Shown: positions 5,558-9,048 of the stretch, in pieces | How positions within the stretch are numbered: the stretch's first letter is position 1 | How the letters are laid out: every line of letters begins with the position of its first letter | NCBI GenBank assembly: GCA_040376605.1 | Contig: JBEIQI010000115.1 | Span: 1 to 9,048, forward strand | Reading direction: 5' to 3' | Length of the DNA stretch: 9,048 nt | Source of the DNA: JANWKQ01 sp040376605 | GTDB lineage: Bacteria > Bacteroidota > Bacteroidia > CAIKAF01 | The notes under the pieces: generated by a model | The model's input: the letters and a program-made list of their open reading frames with translations, nothing else | Database searches by the model: none | Told to the model about the DNA's origin: nothing | Translations under genes and position numbers: made by a program

Positions 5558-8055
5558 TGTCAATTTTCGAAGGAAATTTTCGTTTAAGATTTGTTGATGT
5601 TATTTTGCCATTGGCTTTGCCCAAGGTACTTACTTATTTTATTCCACCAGAGTTAAATGATGAAGTGGCCGTTGGTCAAAGGGTGGTTGTTCAACTACAA
5701 AAGGAAAAATTATATACGGGTATCATAGCTAGAATTAGTGAAGATAAACCTGAATACGAAACCAAACCTATTTTATCTTTATTGGATAAGGAACCAATCG
5801 TTCATGAGTTTCATTTAAAGTTTTGGGATTGGCTGGCTCAATATTATATGTGTACCTCCGGTGAAATAATGACCGCCGCCTTGCCAAGTGGATTAAAATT
5901 AAGTTCCGAAGCTAAAGTGGTTTTGGCAGATATCGAAGGATTAAGTCATGATATTTTATCCGATCGTGAATATCTAATTGTTGAGGCTTTAGAGGTTCGT
6001 CAATATTTATCCATGGATGATATACAGCATATGTTGGGTATCAAAACCATTCAACCTATTTTGAAGGGGTTGGTTGACAAGGGTTTTATTCATATTGAGC
6101 AGGAACTCAAACAAAAATACAAACCCCGATTCGAAACTTATATCGAATTATCTTCATTTGCAGATAAAGAGGAAAATCTAAAAAATATTTTTGATGAATT
6201 GGTGAAGGCTCCAAAACAATTGGAGGTTCTCATGTTATTTATTCATCTAACTTCAAGATACACCGAAAAAATACGTGCTTTAAAAAAACAATCTCTTTTA
6301 TCAGATGCCCGAATTAGTGCTGCCTCTATAAAAGAATTAATAAAGAAGGGAATCTTCGTTGAAAAGAGATTGGCAGTGGGAAGATTTGCGAATAATCAAA
6401 TTCATGTACAGGAACAAAAACAACTTTCAACGGATCAAAAAAGGGCATTGGGCGAAATAAGTGCTCATTTTGCAGAAAGGGATGTGGTATTGATTCATGG
6501 AGTAACCTCAAGTGGCAAAACAGAAGTCTATGTGAAGCTTATTGAAGAAACCATTCAGGCAGGTAAACAAGTTTTGTTTTTATTACCGGAGATCGCTTTA
6601 ACCACCCAACTTATTCAAAGGATTAGTTATTATTTTCCCGGAATGGTGGGTGTCTATCATTCAAAATTTAATGAGAATGAGAGGGTAGAGGTTTGGAACA
6701 ATGTTTTAAAATTTAAACAGAATGGAGAACTTCAGCCCTTTCAAATTATCATGGGTGCCCGATCCAGTTTATTTTTGCCCTATTCTAATTTAGGATTGGT
6801 TATTGTGGATGAAGAACATGATCCTTCCTATAAACAATACGACCCTGCTCCCCGATATCATGCCAGAGATGCAGCCATTTATTTGGCTTCGATGCATCAG
6901 GCCAAGGTTATTTTAGGGTCTGCCACTCCTTCTGTGGAATCTACTTACAATGCCCGAAGGAGTAAATATGGTTTGGTGGAAATGCTAAACAGATACGGGG
7001 ATGTGAAAATGCCAGTGATTAAAACCGTTGATCTTAAGCGTGCTTATAAGGATAAGCGAATGGATGGGCATTTTAGCTTTGAATTATTAGATGAAATAAA
7101 AACAGCTCTGGAAAAAAGAGAGCAGGTTATTTTATTTCAAAATAGGAGAGGCTTCTCGGTGGTGGTTCAATGTGATACTTGTGGTTATGTTCCTCATTGT
7201 AAAAATTGTGATATTACTTTAACCTATCATAAAACTACCGATCATTTACGATGTCATTATTGTGGATTTCAAGCACCGAGCTTAAAGGTTTGTACCCAAT
7301 GTAAGAGCAATGCAATTAGCACAAAAGGTTTTGGGACCGAAAAAATTGAAGAGGAACTTTCGCGAATCCTAACCGGCAGAAAAATTGGTAGACTAGATTT
7401 TGATACGACTCGACGTAAACATTCCTATCATGAAATTCTGCAGGAATTTGCAGATGGGAGTATAGATATTTTAGTCGGAACTCAAATGGTCACCAAAGGG
7501 TTAGATTTTGATAATGTTTCGTTGGTTGGGATTTTAAATGCCGATAATCTTCTTCATTATCCAGATTTTAGAGCGAATGAAAGAGCTTATCAACTCATGG
7601 TTCAGGTAAGTGGAAGGGCTGGAAGAAGAAATAAACAGGGTAAAGTAATTATTCAAACCTATGATCCCGAACATAAAACTATCCAGCAGGTAATTACGAA
7701 TGATTATCATGCCATGTATGCGGATGAAGTGGCCGAAAGGCAAGTTTTTAAATACCCTCCATACTTTCGGTTAATGGATATTTCAGTTCGAAATCGGGAT
7801 TATAACGAATGTAAATTGGTTGCCAAGGAATTAGGATTTCGTTTAAGAGAACAACTCCACGATTTAGTTTTAGGTCCTGGAATCCCAACGGTAGGCCGAA
7901 TTAAAAACTATTTTATTTTCAATTTAATGATCAAGGCCGATAAAAAGATTCCCCTTGCTACCCTGAAAAATTTTATAAAAGAAAAAATTCATGAAATTCA
8001 ATTAACTAAAGAGGGGAGAAGATCGCATTTTAATATTGATGTGGATCCATATTAG
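5557..8055 (+). CDS. priA: Primosomal protein N' (replication restart helicase PriA)
   Basis: An 832-residue PriA, a 3'-to-5' superfamily-2 DNA helicase that recognises stalled forks and starts primosome reloading of the replicative helicase. Order of parts: N-terminal 3'-end-binding domain (about 10-105, VDVILPLALPKVLTY), winged-helix region (about 130-285), Walker A GVTSSGKT (315-322, Lys321), DEEH box (418-421), GSATPS (454-459), QNRRGFS (528-534), then a zinc-binding insertion with eight cysteines in four pairs (C539/C542, C548/C551, C566/C569, C579/C582), GTQMVTKGLDF (641-651), motif VI QVSGRAGR (683-690), and a C-terminal domain to 832. All helicase and zinc residues are present. It is longer than E. 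coli PriA (732), with much of the excess before the helicase core. The start is fixed by the one-base overlap with pfkA. It ends 15 bp from a convergent gene. Confidence 0.97.
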   Translation: MSIFEGNFRLRFVDVILPLALPKVLTYFIPPELNDEVAVGQRVVVQLQKEKLYTGIIARISEDKPEYETKPILSLLDKEPIVHEFHLKFWDWLAQYYMCTSGEIMTAALPSGLKLSSEAKVVLADIEGLSHDILSDREYLIVEALEVRQYLSMDDIQHMLGIKTIQPILKGLVDKGFIHIEQELKQKYKPRFETYIELSSFADKEENLKNIFDELVKAPKQLEVLMLFIHLTSRYTEKIRALKKQSLLSDARISAASIKELIKKGIFVEKRLAVGRFANNQIHVQEQKQLSTDQKRALGEISAHFAERDVVLIHGVTSSGKTEVYVKLIEETIQAGKQVLFLLPEIALTTQLIQRISYYFPGMVGVYHSKFNENERVEVWNNVLKFKQNGELQPFQIIMGARSSLFLPYSNLGLVIVDEEHDPSYKQYDPAPRYHARDAAIYLASMHQAKVILGSATPSVESTYNARRSKYGLVEMLNRYGDVKMPVIKTVDLKRAYKDKRMDGHFSFELLDEIKTALEKREQVILFQNRRGFSVVVQCDTCGYVPHCKNCDITLTYHKTTDHLRCHYCGFQAPSLKVCTQCKSNAISTKGFGTEKIEEELSRILTGRKIGRLDFDTTRRKHSYHEILQEFADGSIDILVGTQMVTKGLDFDNVSLVGILNADNLLHYPDFRANERAYQLMVQVSGRAGRRNKQGKVIIQTYDPEHKTIQQVITNDYHAMYADEVAERQVFKYPPYFRLMDISVRNRDYNECKLVAKELGFRLREQLHDLVLGPGIPTVGRIKNYFIFNLMIKADKKIPLATLKNFIKEKIHEIQLTKEGRRSHFNIDVDPY

Positions 8056-8070
8056 CCAATTGATAAAACC

Positions 8071-8340
8071 TCAACTTGTTTTTTTATGCTTTCTTTTGGT
8101 AATAAGCGTTTTACCTAAGGAGAAGGCAGCTACTAATACCCAAATTAAATTCACCACAGTATTCGGATACGCCTGTAAATAAAAAGTATATCCTATCAGA
8201 AATATACTTCCAATAATATTCAACCAAATATATGAAATGGCTTGTGCATTAATTTTTCCGGTTATATTTAAAACATATGCGGTAATTACCATAGCCGATC
8301 CTGTCCAGCCAATGATCTCCATTATTATTGATTGATCCAT
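8071..8340 (-). CDS. Small CBU_0592-like integral membrane protein
   Basis: From ATG 8340 this is an 89-residue protein, MDQSIIMEIIGWTG..., with three hydrophobic helices (around residues 7-25, 35-54 and 57-76) and a basic tail TKRKHKKTS. The pattern IGW.G....AY.LN..G......Y..LN..GS..L is what I know from the CBU_0592-like domain, a small membrane family of unknown function. The frame is open further upstream to an ATG at 8388, but that codon lies inside the terminator hairpin loop, so I reject it. ATG 8322 (MEIIGW...) is an alternative start, and is favoured if the promoter at 8345-8377 is real, because transcription would then start near 8340. The gene is convergent with priA with a 15-bp gap, and its TGA is the only intact-gene TGA stop in the window. 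Confidence 0.7.
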   Translation of the reverse strand: MDQSIIMEIIGWTGSAMVITAYVLNITGKINAQAISYIWLNIIGSIFLIGYTFYLQAYPNTVVNLIWVLVAAFSLGKTLITKRKHKKTS

Positions 8341-8344
8341 TTGG

Positions 8345-8377
8345 TAAATATAATATTTAACCAGGTGCCAAAACAAA
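8345..8377 (-). promoter_or_regulatory. Candidate Bacteroidota-type promoter of the CBU_0592-like gene
   Basis: On the minus strand TTTG (8377-8374) is followed after 21 nt by TATATTTA (8352-8345), five of six fixed positions of TAnnTTTG. A second TTTG (8372-8369) would give a 16-nt spacer. The box ends 4 nt before ATG 8340. Both TTTG copies are part of the T-rich tail of the upstream gene's terminator, so the terminator and promoter overlap. Confidence 0.45.
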
Positions 8378-8401
8378 ACGGGACTCACTAGAGTCCCGTT
8401 T
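8368..8401 (-). terminator. Intrinsic terminator of the upstream surface-protein gene
   Basis: A perfect 11-bp inverted repeat, AAACGGGACTC (8376-8386) and GAGTCCCGTTT (8391-8401), encloses the 4-nt loop ACTA. Read on the minus strand, the GC-rich stem is followed by TTTTGTTTTGG down to 8368, a U-rich tail. It begins about 25 nt after the stop codon (TAA, 8429-8427) of the surface-protein gene, which is where its transcript should end. Confidence 0.85.
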
Positions 8402-8426
8402 GAACTTTATCAAATAATTAAATTAT

Positions 8427-9048
8427 TTAATTAAGGGTAATGGTATAGGTATTACCGTTAGCAGTAACCGTTGCAATATTATCCCAATCACCATTTCCAA
8501 AATCTAAGGTTCGGGTGGCTAAGGTTCCCGGAGTTACTTCAACAATACCGGAAACAAAATGCATTCGACAACCGGGTTCCAGTTTACGGATTAATGGAGC
8601 CGTGATTTGCACATTAATTTCAGCACCTCCTGCAGAGGTTCCTGCACCTCCTCCGATAATACTATAAATATCATCACTAAATTCAGGAGTACTACTTCCC
8701 TGAATCCATTCTCTGGTTCGGGTAATGTTTCAGGTAATGGTTCCGCTACCATCTGCTAAAATAATTTCTCCAGAAACTACCACTCCATAATATGGATGGT
8801 CGTTGGCATTTAAACCCATATGGGTGATGGTATGTGTACCAATAATCTGATTGTCGTTTACAAAATAATTGGATGTAGTAATGGTAATTACCGTACCTGC
8901 ATCTCTATATCTACCTGTAAAAGAAACATTGATAACTCCTCTTCGATTTCTACCATCAGCACATAAACAATTGGCAGATCCAAAGTCGATGATGGCTGTA
9001 TGCGGAAAGCTCATCGTATCTGAGGTGATTGTAAAACATCCTGCTGCA
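8427..9048 (-). pseudogene. Secreted Bacteroidota surface protein, C-terminal part, interrupted by in-frame TGA
   Basis: The frame enters from beyond base 9048 (codons from 9047) and runs about 206 codons to TAA at 8429-8427, broken only by TGA at 8732-8730 (in-window codon 106). Both sides are in the same frame and read as one protein: CFTITSDT...DFGSANCLCADGRNRRG, VSFTGRYRDAGT, NYFVNDNQIIGT, GSGTIT-stop-NITRTREWIQGSSTPEF, a Gly-rich stretch, PGCRMHFVSGIVEV and the ending DNIATVTANGNTYTITLN. I know this arrangement from hypothetical secreted proteins or lipoproteins of Flavobacteriales and relatives, where the stop position is normally tryptophan (ITW.S.TR.W). One T-to-C change at 8730 (+ strand) would restore TGG. 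Function is unknown; a beta-rich extracellular protein is likely. If the stop is real, the product loses its last ~100 residues. A terminator follows the frame. The N-terminus and signal peptide are outside the window. Confidence 0.7.

Noticed and set aside
8064..8085. Terminator for priA (AAAAC...GTTTT then T-run)
   Set aside because: The stem is five AT-rich pairs only, and the T-run encodes the lysine-rich end of the convergent gene.
8341..8388. N-terminal extension of the small membrane protein from ATG 8388 (105 residues)
   Set aside because: The ATG lies in the loop of the perfect terminator hairpin, and the extension covers the promoter candidate. Family proteins begin close to the IGW motif.
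8730..8732. UGA recoded as tryptophan (alternative genetic code) or selenocysteine
   Set aside because: All intact genes here use TGG for Trp, and TGA ends the 8071-8340 gene, where read-through would run into antisense of priA. No selenocysteine insertion context is visible. A point mutation or base-call error is simpler.
1..9048. CRISPR array, insertion sequence, phage or defence genes, tRNA/rRNA, riboswitch
   Set aside because: I looked on both strands and found no regularly spaced repeats, transposase or integrase motifs, terminal inverted repeats with target duplications, tRNA cloverleaf or recognisable riboswitch core.

Overview
The window looks like chromosomal DNA from a member of the Bacteroidota (Flavobacteriia/Sphingobacteriia/Cytophagia type). 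The evidence is low GC, few Shine-Dalgarno sites, TTTG/TAnnTTTG-like promoters, signal-peptide TPR proteins with a C-terminal coiled coil and membrane segments, and a secreted protein whose C-terminus I associate with that phylum. I cannot name a genus. There are no rRNA, tRNA, CRISPR or mobile elements.

Layout. 1-470 (+): C-terminal end of a sodium:solute symporter, cut by the window edge. 473-1633 (-): a MetC-like cystathionine beta-lyase, convergent with the symporter and only 2 bp away. 1634-2220 has no intact gene. It holds a candidate metC control region and, at 1703-2087 (-), a decayed gene for a small secreted protein that can be rebuilt by removing one A from a seven-A run and reading through one stop. 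2221-4523 (+): an alpha/beta hydrolase followed after 2 nt by a TTG-initiated TPR membrane protein, probably one operon. 4577-8055 (+): ATP-dependent 6-phosphofructokinase (pfkA) and primosomal helicase PriA, overlapping by one base (TAATG). 8071-8340 (-): a small CBU_0592-like membrane protein, convergent with priA. 8376-8401 (-): a perfect intrinsic terminator. 8427-9048 (-): the C-terminal part of a secreted repeat-rich protein, cut by the window edge and interrupted by an in-frame TGA where a tryptophan codon is expected.

The genes are mostly housekeeping (methionine metabolism, glycolysis, replication restart) mixed with envelope proteins. I see no defence island, secondary-metabolite cluster or other coherent novel system. 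The points most worth a second look are the two broken genes in otherwise intact sequence, the pair of minus-strand promoters placed 4-7 nt upstream of start codons (suggesting leaderless or near-leaderless mRNAs), the inverted repeat around the metC start, and the TPR protein ending in a three-helix membrane module instead of a recognisable output domain.
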